A DNA stretch of 64,000 nucleotides from GAS368 sp965227745 (lineage in GTDB: Bacteria; Verrucomicrobiota; Verrucomicrobiia; Opitutales; Opitutaceae), in NCBI GenBank assembly GCA_965227745.1, contig OZ245769.1:558001-622000 (forward strand). The letters run 5' to 3'. Positions 32,153 through 39,791 of the stretch are shown piece by piece (the first letter of the stretch is position 1; every line of letters starts with the position of its first letter). The notes under the pieces were generated by a model, which had not been told where the DNA came from, searched no databases, and saw only the letters and a program-made list of their open reading frames with translations. The position numbers and the translations under genes are program-made.

Positions 32153-32914
32153 ATGGCGAAAATTCTCCTCATCGAAGATGAAGACGACGAGCGCGCGTAC
32201 TACCGCATGCTGATCGAGACGCTCGGTCATGTCGTGATCGAGGCGCGCGAGGGTGCGGAGGGCCTGAAGGCCTTTCGCGAAACCGCACCGGATATCGTTC
32301 TCACCGATCTCGTGATGCCGGTGAAGGAGGGTTTTGAGACGATCCGCAGCATCAAGGAACTCGACCCGTATGCCCGGATCCTCGCGATGTCCCGCGGCGG
32401 AACCAATCCGGCGGGCGCCTACTTGCGGGTCGCGCAGAAATTCGGGGCCAGCCAGGTGCTCGCCAAACCCTTTTCGGTCGAGGAACTCTCGACGGCCATC
32501 AGCCAGTTGCTCCCCAAGGAGCTGCCGGTCGCGTCGACCAAAGCATTTACATTTCTCGTGCTGGACGACAATGCCACGGCACGTTTCCTCAATCGCAGTC
32601 TGATCGAGGGAGCTTTCCCTCGGAGCACGATCGTGGAGTGTGGCTCCGTGACTGAGGCCGTAGATACGAGCGCGCGTATCCGGCTGGACGCGGTGATCAC
32701 TGATCACCATCTGGGCGAAGAAGGCGGCGACGAATTTGTGCGCCGCATCCGCGCGCAAGGGGCCGCCTGCCCGGTGCTCATGGTGACCAATAGCAGCGAT
32801 CCGCACGTGCATGAACGCGCCTACGCGGCGGGCGCTTCGCGGGTATTTTTCGGGGCCAATACGAATTTCACGAGCTACCTGCGGGCTGAATTGATGAAGG
32901 CCGGAGGAGCGTGA
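32153..32914 (+). CDS. Twin-receiver response regulator without output domain
   Basis: A 253-residue protein made of two receiver domains. REC1 (residues about 1-120) has the acidic pair EDEDDE, the phospho-acceptor Asp52 in IVLTDLVMP, and the conserved lysine in VLAKPF. REC2 (about 130-250) starts FLVLDDNATARF and has the aspartate in VITDHHLGEEGGDE, but where the lysine is expected it reads RVFFGANTNF, so the second domain lacks that residue. No DNA-binding or enzymatic domain is present. It is likely a stand-alone signalling or phospho-relay protein. It is divergent from the polyene cluster, but nothing shows that it controls it. Confidence 0.85.
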   Translation: MAKILLIEDEDDERAYYRMLIETLGHVVIEAREGAEGLKAFRETAPDIVLTDLVMPVKEGFETIRSIKELDPYARILAMSRGGTNPAGAYLRVAQKFGASQVLAKPFSVEELSTAISQLLPKELPVASTKAFTFLVLDDNATARFLNRSLIEGAFPRSTIVECGSVTEAVDTSARIRLDAVITDHHLGEEGGDEFVRRIRAQGAACPVLMVTNSSDPHVHERAYAAGASRVFFGANTNFTSYLRAELMKAGGA

Positions 32915-33034
32915 CCACCGGCTGATTTCTGGACCGCGCGGAGGTGGAGGTCGCAGACAGTGATGCAGAGATGTCTTATTTATTTTGAGATTAATGTCGG
33001 GCTAAATTCCGCCCGACCGGTAGCACTAACAATC

Positions 33035-33640
33035 ATGCCTCTTATCCCCACCTCGGCCGTGAACGTCGTTCGTTGCTTGATGTTGAGCGTAATGGGGTGG
33101 GCCGCGGCGGGTGTGATGGGGGCGGCGACGCCATATGCCGGTAGCGCCGTGGATGCGGAGACGGGATTTCTGTGGGAGGTGCGGCACAATACGCCGATCG
33201 AGTATCGACTGATGCCGACGCAACTCTCGTGGCGCTCGAAGGAATTTCGCGGGATGGAATTATCGGATGGCACGAGGCTACTCGTGCGGCATCGCCTGAC
33301 GCTGATCGGCACGTGGGTCGAGAAGGGACCGGAGTCGCACTATGTCGGATTTTCCGGATCGCCCTCCATCGAGTGGTGGAACAAGGCGGCGACGCTCGCC
33401 CTGGTCGGTGGAGCGGGCGGAGGCTTTGGCGTGATCGACTCACGCGGCGTGGTGGGCGGGCAGGGGCAGGATTTTACGCTCAATTGGTTTGGCCGCATCG
33501 GGGTGGAACGCGTGATCTCCGAGCGCGTGCGCATCACGGGTGGATTTATGTTTCAACACATGTCGAACGGCGGGGCGACGAAGCCCAATCCCGGGATCGA
33601 TGCGCTCGGGGTGACGTTTGGCGGGTCGTGGCGGTGGTGA
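33035..33640 (+). CDS. Lipid A 3-O-deacylase, PagL-like outer-membrane protein
   Basis: A 201-residue protein with a signal peptide (MPLIPTSAVNVVRCLMLSVM up to about VMGAA) and a beta-strand-rich mature part. The C-terminal block GGFMFQHMSNGGATKPNPGI carries the PagL-type His-x-Ser signature and the following NPGID. PagL removes the 3-linked acyl chain of lipid A in the outer membrane and so tunes LPS. The chain ends in an aromatic tryptophan, as beta-barrel proteins do. I use the ATG at 33035. The upstream extension from 32960 would put non-hydrophobic residues before the signal peptide. Confidence 0.8.
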   Translation: MPLIPTSAVNVVRCLMLSVMGWAAAGVMGAATPYAGSAVDAETGFLWEVRHNTPIEYRLMPTQLSWRSKEFRGMELSDGTRLLVRHRLTLIGTWVEKGPESHYVGFSGSPSIEWWNKAATLALVGGAGGGFGVIDSRGVVGGQGQDFTLNWFGRIGVERVISERVRITGGFMFQHMSNGGATKPNPGIDALGVTFGGSWRW

Positions 33641-34011
33641 GACTCGCAGGGATGGAATTTGGGACGCAGAGAGCACGGAGGAGTCACGGAGAGCACAGAG
33701 AAATACTTCGGAAGAGAGGCCCACTAGACACACGAATGGCGCGAAAGTGGGAAGCGAGGATGGAGTGGGAACGCGCGGGGTAGTTCTTATTAAGCGCAAA
33801 GACGCGAAGGTGCGAAGACGGGGCGAGGGGCTTTGGGCGAGGCTGAGAGTGGGTGAAGGAGTGCAGTAGAAAGGGGGCGGTATTTTTGGTGCGGAGTTTG
33901 GGGCATGGAGAGGACGGAGGATTCACGGACGGGGCCACAGAGTAAGGCCGTGGAGTAGCTGCCTGAGAGCGGCCTTGCGGGACAAGGGGGCGCGGGCCAA
34001 GGTGGCGGGGA
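33641..34011. repeat. Repeat-rich spacer
   Basis: About 370 bases without a credible gene. It contains attaagcgcaaagacgcgaa plus a further ten bases at 33789-33818, of the dispersed GCGCAAAGACG family. It also has stretches reading gcagagagcacggaggagtc and gagagcacagagaaatactt near 33667-33710, which look like another common intergenic repeat. Confidence 0.55.
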
Positions 34012-34674
34012 ATGAGTGATCACAGAGGCAAGCTTGGGCGGGTGGTGCTCATCGGCGTCCTCGGGGCGGCGGTGGTGGGGGTGGTGCTGTGGTCGCTCGA
34101 TGTGGGTACACTGGTGGGGCGGTGCGTGGCGGTTTGCCGCGATGCGGGGCCGGGGGCGTTTTTTGGAGCGATGGCGTTGCTGCCGTTGGTCGGTGTGCCG
34201 CTGTCGCCATTTACGGTCGCGGCAGGGCCGGTGTTTGGGCCGACGATGGGGGTAGGCGCGGTGATCGCGTGCGCGATTGCGGCGGTGGCGATCGATGTGG
34301 CGTTGGCGTATTGGATCGCGGCGTATGCGTTGCGTCCACTCATGGAGCGACTCGCGCGGCGCTGGGGTTATACGGTTCCGCAGCTTCCGGAAGGCACGGC
34401 ATGGGAGATCGCGCTGATCGTGCGCGTGGTGCCGGGCCCGCCGTTTTTCGTGCAGAGCTATTTGCTCGGGTTGGCGCGCGTGCCGTTTGGGATTTACATG
34501 GTGGCGTCGACGCTCGTGCCGTCGCTGTACCTCACGAGTGCGATTCTCGCCGGAGATGCGCTCGTGCGCCACGATTGGCGGGCGCTGATTTTCGCTGGGG
34601 CGATGTGCGTGATCGCGGCGGGGGCGATCTATCGGTTGCGGAAACGGCTGGCGGCGTTGCGGCGGGCGGGGTGA
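34012..34674 (+). CDS. VTT-domain (TVP38/TMEM64, DedA-like) membrane protein
   Basis: A 220-residue inner-membrane protein with about six hydrophobic segments. The re-entrant-loop regions characteristic of the SNARE-associated/VTT domain are visible: GVPLSPFTVAAGPVFGPTMG in the first half and RVVPGPPFFVQSYLLGLARV in the second. Members of this group are implicated in lipid scrambling or flipping and membrane homeostasis. The last residues (RLRKRLAALRRAG) are strongly basic and cytoplasmic. It is a single gene between two repeat-rich spacers. Confidence 0.83.
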   Translation: MSDHRGKLGRVVLIGVLGAAVVGVVLWSLDVGTLVGRCVAVCRDAGPGAFFGAMALLPLVGVPLSPFTVAAGPVFGPTMGVGAVIACAIAAVAIDVALAYWIAAYALRPLMERLARRWGYTVPQLPEGTAWEIALIVRVVPGPPFFVQSYLLGLARVPFGIYMVASTLVPSLYLTSAILAGDALVRHDWRALIFAGAMCVIAAGAIYRLRKRLAALRRAG

Positions 34675-35072
34675 AGGGGCGGGGATGAGGTTTGTCGCGA
34701 AGAATACGAAGAGGCTCGAAGTTCGCCGCGGAAAATTGAACAGGAAGGGCGGGAAGATCGGGAAGGCGAGGTGAAGCTAAAATTTGGAACGCTCATCTTC
34801 GCTGATTTTTTCTGGGTGGAGGAGAGCTCGAGTCTAAAGGTCTCGCCTCATCGGCGAGACGCGGAGGTCATCTGCGGTGGGGAGGGGAGGCAGAACCTGG
34901 TAGTAGAAATCATGGTCAACGACCTTAGCCGCAAAGAGGCGCAGAAGGCGCAAAAAATCGGACCGAGGGAAGCGCGGTACGTTCTGACAAACGGTTCGCG
35001 AAAAGTCGGGGCGTAAGGCCCCTCCCACAGCTAAAAGGCCGTCTCCTTTGCACCTGCGATGAGTGGGCCGAT
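34675..35072. repeat. Repeat-rich spacer with three dispersed repeat families
   Basis: About 400 bases. Visible are gaacaggaagggcgggaaga (34738-34757, same family as 25365), a GCAAAGA-type copy tagccgcaaagaggcgcaga (34926-34945) and gtcggggcgtaaggcccctc with its tail cccacag (35005-35030). The last matches 36348-36373 at 25 of 26 bases. A short open frame at 34771-35016 runs through these repeats and is not a credible gene. Confidence 0.6.
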
Positions 35073-36065
35073 TTATCGGCTCGGGGATTTTTCGGGCGAG
35101 GTGTCGAGGGTAGGCGTGCCGTCTTTCCGCCAGATTTCGTAGATGCCGTTTTGCTTGAGGGCGGCGGTGAACTTGTCGCTGAAATTTGGGAGGGCGGGGG
35201 CGCGGACGGAGAGAGTTACGGTGTGGGCTTTGAGGGAGTCGGCGATGGCGACATCAAAGCCGAAGATCCCCTTCCACGCGCGGGCGACGGTGGGTAGATC
35301 TGCGTTCTTGAACTCGAGCACGATATCACCCGCGGGGGTGCCGAGGAAAGCGCGGACGCGCTGCTCCCTCTGCTCGTCTCCATGTGCGACCACCAGGCGC
35401 GCGGCGGCGAGATCGCTCTCGCTGATTTTTTTGGTGCCGACGGCGTGCTCGCGAAGGAAGCGGCGCGCGGCGACTTCGCGGGCGACCTCGGCGAGCCGCG
35501 CCGCTTCTTCGGCGGGCGTCGCGGAGGTCGGGCGCAAGGAGGAGACGGGGACGGCATCGAACACGAAGCTGCCGTCGGTTTGGCGATTGGCGTGGATGCC
35601 AAGTTGGGCGAGGGCGGAGGTCAGCTTGATGCGGAGGGACTTGGCGGTGAGGGCCCGGATAGAGAGCGTGACGGTCTTGCCTTTGAGGGAGTCGGCGAGG
35701 ATGATGGGGCCATCGAGACCGGTGATAGATTTCCACGCTTGCGCGACTGTTGGAAGGTCTACGTTTTTGAGCTCGAGGACGAGTTCGCCGGTGGGAATGC
35801 CCATGACCGCGCGGACGCGCTGGTCCTCTTTTTCCTCGGCTTGCGCGATGATACGGTGGGCGGCGGCGAGTTCGTCGGCGGTCGCGAGCTTGGTGCCGTT
35901 TTCGTGGAGGCGAATAAGGCGGCGAGCGTCGACCAAGGCGGCGACGTCGTTGAGCCGGGCCATTTCTTCCTTGGCCGAGGGGGGAGTGGCGGCGCTGAGA
36001 GTGGAGGCGGTGAGGGTGAGCGCTAGGGCTAGGGCGAGGGAAAGCGGGACGGAGTGGGGGCGCAT
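35073..36065 (-). CDS. Exported protein with two tandem secretin/TonB-short-N-type modules
   Basis: A 330-residue protein with a signal peptide (RPHSVPLSLALALALTLTAS, cut after LSA). The mature part is an internal duplication: two modules of about 135-140 residues. Each starts with a charged helix (EEMARLNDVAALVDARRLIR versus EEAARLAEVAREVAARRFLR). Each continues with LELKNVDLPTVAQAWKSI or LEFKNADLPTVARAWKGI, then DSLKGKTVTLSIRA or DSLKAHTVTLSVRA. The second halves recall the small alpha/beta N-domains of secretins and TonB receptors. Function unknown; it could bind a secretion or peptidoglycan partner in the periplasm. Confidence 0.75.
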   Translation of the reverse strand: MRPHSVPLSLALALALTLTASTLSAATPPSAKEEMARLNDVAALVDARRLIRLHENGTKLATADELAAAHRIIAQAEEKEDQRVRAVMGIPTGELVLELKNVDLPTVAQAWKSITGLDGPIILADSLKGKTVTLSIRALTAKSLRIKLTSALAQLGIHANRQTDGSFVFDAVPVSSLRPTSATPAEEAARLAEVAREVAARRFLREHAVGTKKISESDLAAARLVVAHGDEQREQRVRAFLGTPAGDIVLEFKNADLPTVARAWKGIFGFDVAIADSLKAHTVTLSVRAPALPNFSDKFTAALKQNGIYEIWRKDGTPTLDTSPEKSPSR

Positions 36066-36666
36066 GGGGTGGGGCGGGAAGCGGATGAGTTTGGCAGAGT
36101 TGGGCGCTGGTTCAATCTCATCCGGGGCTAGATATAGTATATATAGCTGAAGCTGCTAGGGGAGGGAGGTGGCCGTGGAGAAAACTAGGTCGGCGGAGGG
36201 GCCCACGAAACACACGAAAGGGGAAAGCGAGGTTGAGGGAGGAAGGGCGAGGCGGGGATTTTTATTAAGCGCGAAGGCGCGAAGACGCCAAGGAAGCGCG
36301 AAGGGTCGGAGTGGTGGGGCGGGAGGGGGGGCAGGCAGGGGAGATGAGTCGGGGCGTAAAGCCCCTCCCACAGTTTTTCGGTCAAGGTGAGTCGCGGTTG
36401 GTCGTGGCGCGTTATTTGAGAGCTCCGGAAGGGCTTGCCCTCGCCATCGGTCTTCCGACTGACGCGCGTGAGCCTGCGTACCTGAGCGTCGTGCGAGGAG
36501 CACTGGCTCAAAGAGAAGGCGTCCGCGGCGGGTGAAGAAGAACTAAGGGCGGGCGCGGAAGTGGCAGGAGCACGTATCGCCAAAGTTGATACCGTCGACG
36601 CAGTGGAGCGCGGTGAGTTTAAGCCGGAAGCTTAAGTTGAAGCGGTCGGATTCGTTCGCGATTCGC
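36066..36666. repeat. 600-base spacer with dispersed repeats
   Basis: No credible gene. It contains tttattaagcgcgaaggcgc and its continuation (36261-36304, GCGCAAAGACG family) and gtcggggcgtaaagcccctc with tail cccacag (36348-36373). An AT-rich patch tagatatagtatatatagct lies at 36130-36149. The rest shows nothing recognisable. Confidence 0.55.
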
Positions 36667-37176
36667 TTATCTCCGTGGGGTGTGAGCGAGGGCATAGATA
36701 AGCCATATAAAAAAGCTCAGCCAAGTGATCGCGCTCACCGCGTTCAGTAGTGCGAAAATAATCCGACCTTTTCGCTTCGTTCGCAGGAGATAAACGATGG
36801 CGGCCACGCAGAGAAAGGGGTAAAGAAGAGTGATCCAACCACACAGCTCGAGAAAAATGCTCCAATAGCTTAACTTGAATATAGGAGCCCAGATGCCGAA
36901 AGAGCCCCAGATGAAGGCACTCGCAGCCGCCCGAAAAAGAAAGGTGGATAGCGGACTGTAGCGGCTTCGGATCAGAGATGCGGCTTGAACTAATGCGGCT
37001 TCGTAGTCGGCGCGAGTGAAGCCAGAGTGTCGTGAGCGGAGTTCGGTGATGATCTCCTCACAAGCCTGCGGAGGTCTGTTCCGTAAGTCGTAGACATGCT
37101 GCCACTGTCCGGCGGAAATCTCCTCCAATATTTCGCGGGCGGCATCGACCAACTGAGGGTTTGGGATTTCGCTCAC
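36667..37176 (-). CDS. Membrane protein of unknown function
   Basis: A protein of about 169 residues. The N-terminal half is soluble and helical (VDAARE and the following helix, then SGFTRADYEAALVQAASLIR). The C-terminal half holds about three membrane helices (FIWGSFGIWAPIF; ELCGWITLLYPFLCVAAIVY; ALLNAVSAITWLSFFIWLIY). It follows speA on the same strand. The start is uncertain: no ATG is available, and I chose a GTG at 37176 (VSEIPNPQLVDAAREIL). The frame stays open further upstream into the 3' end of speA. I do not recognise the family. Confidence 0.55.
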   Translation of the reverse strand: MSEIPNPQLVDAAREILEEISAGQWQHVYDLRNRPPQACEEIITELRSRHSGFTRADYEAALVQAASLIRSRYSPLSTFLFRAAASAFIWGSFGIWAPIFKLSYWSIFLELCGWITLLYPFLCVAAIVYLLRTKRKGRIIFALLNAVSAITWLSFFIWLIYALAHTPRR

Positions 37177-37264
37177 CTCAATTGGGCGTGTACTAAATTT
37201 AAGGATACCCACGCAGAATGGCAGGTATCGCGCGGTGTTTTGGGTCGGCGACCGAGCCGACGGC

Positions 37265-39211
37265 TTACTTCGCTTTCTTCTTTTTCCCACCCTTGGACTC
37301 GATGGTCAGGTAGGTCTTGTTGAGCATCTGGCTTTCGTAGAGTTCGAGGAGGCGGACGCCTTCGCGGGGTTTGACCAAGTCTTTCTTGGTCGCGGCGTCG
37401 ATCTGGGCCTTCATCTTGCGGCAGAGGTCTTCCTGCTGGTATTGGACGCCTTCGATGACGTCGGCGATGCGGCTGCCGCTGAGGGCTTCCTCGATGTAGA
37501 AGCCGTTGGGCTCGTCGTCTTCGAGGAAGACGTGGACTTCGTTGACGCGGCCGAAGAGGTTGTGGAGGTCGCCCATGATGTCCTGATAGGCGCCCGTGAG
37601 GTACACGCCGAGGTAGTAGGGCTTGTTGTTCAGCGGGTGCAGGGTGAGGTAGTCCTTGGTGTCCTGCAGGTCGATGAACGAGGAAATCTTGCCGTCGGAA
37701 TCGCATGTGATGTCGACGAGGATGGCGTTGACGGTGGGCTTCTCGTTGAGGCGGTGCAGCGGGGTGACGGGGAAGAGCTGCTTGAGGGCCCAGTGGTCGA
37801 GGAGCGACTGGAAGACGGAGAAGTTGCAGACGTATTGGTCGGCCAGGAGCTTGTCGAGGTCATGGAGCTCCTCGGGCTGGTAGCCGGACTTGCGGCCCTC
37901 CTTGGCGATCTGCTCGCAGATTTGCCAGAAGAGCGACTCGGCGGCGGCGCGGTTTTCGAGGTCGAGGTAACCGAGGTTGAAAAGCGAGAAGGCCTCTTCC
38001 TTTTTCTGGAGCGAGTCGTGGAAGCGCTCGAGGCGGCCGAGCTTGGTCTTGTTTTTCAACATGACCTCGAGGTCGGTGACGACCTTGTGCTTCACCTTCG
38101 GCTCATGCTGCTTGCCGAGGGATTCGCGCTTGTTGATGCGCTCGAAGACCTCGACGACGAGGAGAGAGTGGGGGGCGACGATCGCGCGGCCAGACTCGCT
38201 GACGATGTCGGGGACCGGGACCTCGGATGAGTTGCAGATCTCGCGGATGTTGAAAACCACATCGCGCGCGTACTCCTCCATGGAGTAATTCATCGAGCTC
38301 TCGAAATTCGTGCGCGAGCCATCGTAGTCGATGCCGAGACCGCCGCCGACATCGAGGTAGCCCATCGGGAAACCCATCTTCGCGAGCTGGCAGTAGAAAC
38401 GCGTGGCCTCCACAACGGCGTTCTTGATCGTGAGGATATTCGGGACCTGCGAGCCGATGTGGAAGTGGACGAGCTTGAGGCAGGCGGAGAGCTTGGCGGC
38501 CTTGAGCTTTTCGCAGGCGAAGAGGATTTCGGCGGTGTTGAGGCCGAACTTCGCGTTGTCGCCGGAGGACATCGCCCACTTGCCCTCTCCGCGCGTCTGG
38601 AGCTTGGCGCGGAAACCGATCATGGGCTTCACGCCGACCTCGTGGGAAATCTTGATGATGTCGTCGAGCTCGGCGAGCTGCTCGACCACGATGATGATCT
38701 TCTTGCCGATCTTGCGGCCCATCAGCGCGAGGCGGATGTAGTCGTGGTCCTTGTAGCCGTTGCAGATGATGAGGCGCTGGGAGCCCTCGTGCATGGCGAG
38801 GGCGATCATGAGCTCGGGCTTCGAGCCGGCCTCGAGGCCGTAGTTGTAGTCCTTGCCGGCGGCGACGATCTCGTCGACGACTTCGCGGAGCTGGTTGACC
38901 TTGATGGGGAAGACACCGCGGTACTCGCCCTTGTAGCCCTCTTCTTTGATGGCCTTGGCGAAGCACTCGTTGATTTGCTTCACGCGGTAGCGGAGCAAAT
39001 CTTGAAACCGGATGACCATCGGGGCTTTAAGGCCCATGCCGAGCGCCTCGTCCACGACGTCGAGCACGCGGATGCCACGCCCGTCGGCGAGGGGCTGGAC
39101 GTTGACGAAGCCTGCTTCATCGACGGAAAGATGGCCGGAGCCCCAGCGCTTAAACCCATAGTGTTCTTCAGATTTAGCGGATGACCAGGCGGAGGAGGCT
39201 TTGGTTTTCAA
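37265..39211 (-). CDS. speA: Biosynthetic arginine decarboxylase
   Basis: PLP-dependent fold-III decarboxylase converting arginine to agmatine, the first step of the agmatine route to putrescine. It has 648 residues, the usual SpeA length. The PLP-lysine motif GVFPIKVNQ lies near residue 100, followed by GLEAGSKPEL, HFHIGSQVPN, the phosphate-binding YLDVGGGLGIDY and SESGRA. The C-terminus ends in a lysine-rich tail (KGGKKKKAK). The only usable start I see is a TTG at 39211 (KTKASSAWSSAKSEEHYGF), with an in-frame stop 24 bases upstream and no clear ribosome-binding site. It is divergent from yajC. Confidence 0.95.
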   Translation of the reverse strand: MKTKASSAWSSAKSEEHYGFKRWGSGHLSVDEAGFVNVQPLADGRGIRVLDVVDEALGMGLKAPMVIRFQDLLRYRVKQINECFAKAIKEEGYKGEYRGVFPIKVNQLREVVDEIVAAGKDYNYGLEAGSKPELMIALAMHEGSQRLIICNGYKDHDYIRLALMGRKIGKKIIIVVEQLAELDDIIKISHEVGVKPMIGFRAKLQTRGEGKWAMSSGDNAKFGLNTAEILFACEKLKAAKLSACLKLVHFHIGSQVPNILTIKNAVVEATRFYCQLAKMGFPMGYLDVGGGLGIDYDGSRTNFESSMNYSMEEYARDVVFNIREICNSSEVPVPDIVSESGRAIVAPHSLLVVEVFERINKRESLGKQHEPKVKHKVVTDLEVMLKNKTKLGRLERFHDSLQKKEEAFSLFNLGYLDLENRAAAESLFWQICEQIAKEGRKSGYQPEELHDLDKLLADQYVCNFSVFQSLLDHWALKQLFPVTPLHRLNEKPTVNAILVDITCDSDGKISSFIDLQDTKDYLTLHPLNNKPYYLGVYLTGAYQDIMGDLHNLFGRVNEVHVFLEDDEPNGFYIEEALSGSRIADVIEGVQYQQEDLCRKMKAQIDAATKKDLVKPREGVRLLELYESQMLNKTYLTIESKGGKKKKAK

Positions 39212-39303
39212 CGAGGTACGGAGGAGGGGGAGTTATGGCTTGCGTTGGACTGGACGAAATCAGTTAGATGCATGTTTTCTTTTTTCAAATCACTCAACAC
39301 GCA

Positions 39304-39672
39304 ATGATGAAAATGTCCTCACTGATGTCCGCGCACAACTTTCTCGCCCAAGCCGCCGCCCCTGCGGCCGGCCCCAGCGCGCCTGGCGGATACGGTATTC
39401 TCATCTTTTACGCTCTGATCGCGGGCGGTTTCTATTTCCTCTTCATCGCGCCGCAGCGCAAAAAGCAGAAGGAACATGAGAAGATGATGGCGGCGTTACA
39501 ATCTGGCGACGAGGTCGTGACCTCCGGGGGCATCTACGGTGTGATCACGAATGTGAAGGAAGACCGCTTCGTGGTGCGCGTTTCCGAAAACGCCAAAATC
39601 GAAGTCGGCAGGGCCTTTATCCACGCCGTCACCAAACAGCAGAGCGCGCCTGAGAAGACCGAGAAGAAATAA
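39304..39672 (+). CDS. yajC: Preprotein translocase subunit YajC
   Basis: A small single-pass membrane protein that joins SecDF in the holotranslocon. The 122-residue product has an alanine/proline-rich N-terminus, one membrane helix (GILIFYALIAGGFYFLFIAP), the typical basic QRKKQKEHEKMM and the SH3-like part LQSGDEVVTSGGIYGVI. I use the ATG at 39304 (MMKMSSLMSAHN); an in-frame ATG at 39268 would add 12 residues. It is followed 119 bases later by secDF, the usual arrangement. Confidence 0.93.
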   Translation: MMKMSSLMSAHNFLAQAAAPAAGPSAPGGYGILIFYALIAGGFYFLFIAPQRKKQKEHEKMMAALQSGDEVVTSGGIYGVITNVKEDRFVVRVSENAKIEVGRAFIHAVTKQQSAPEKTEKK

Positions 39673-39791
39673 TCCCCTTTCGTTCGCGGTTCAGTCGAAC
39701 TCAGCGCTCTCGGCCGGACCGGCTGGCAGCGCAGTTCACGACACGAAGACCGCGGCAGTTTATCCCTTTTTAATAACAACCCAAAAGTACC

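Noticed and set aside
34771..35016. 81-codon plus-strand open frame in the repeat-rich spacer
   Set aside because: It translates the dispersed repeats (RKEAQKAQK) and has no conserved features.
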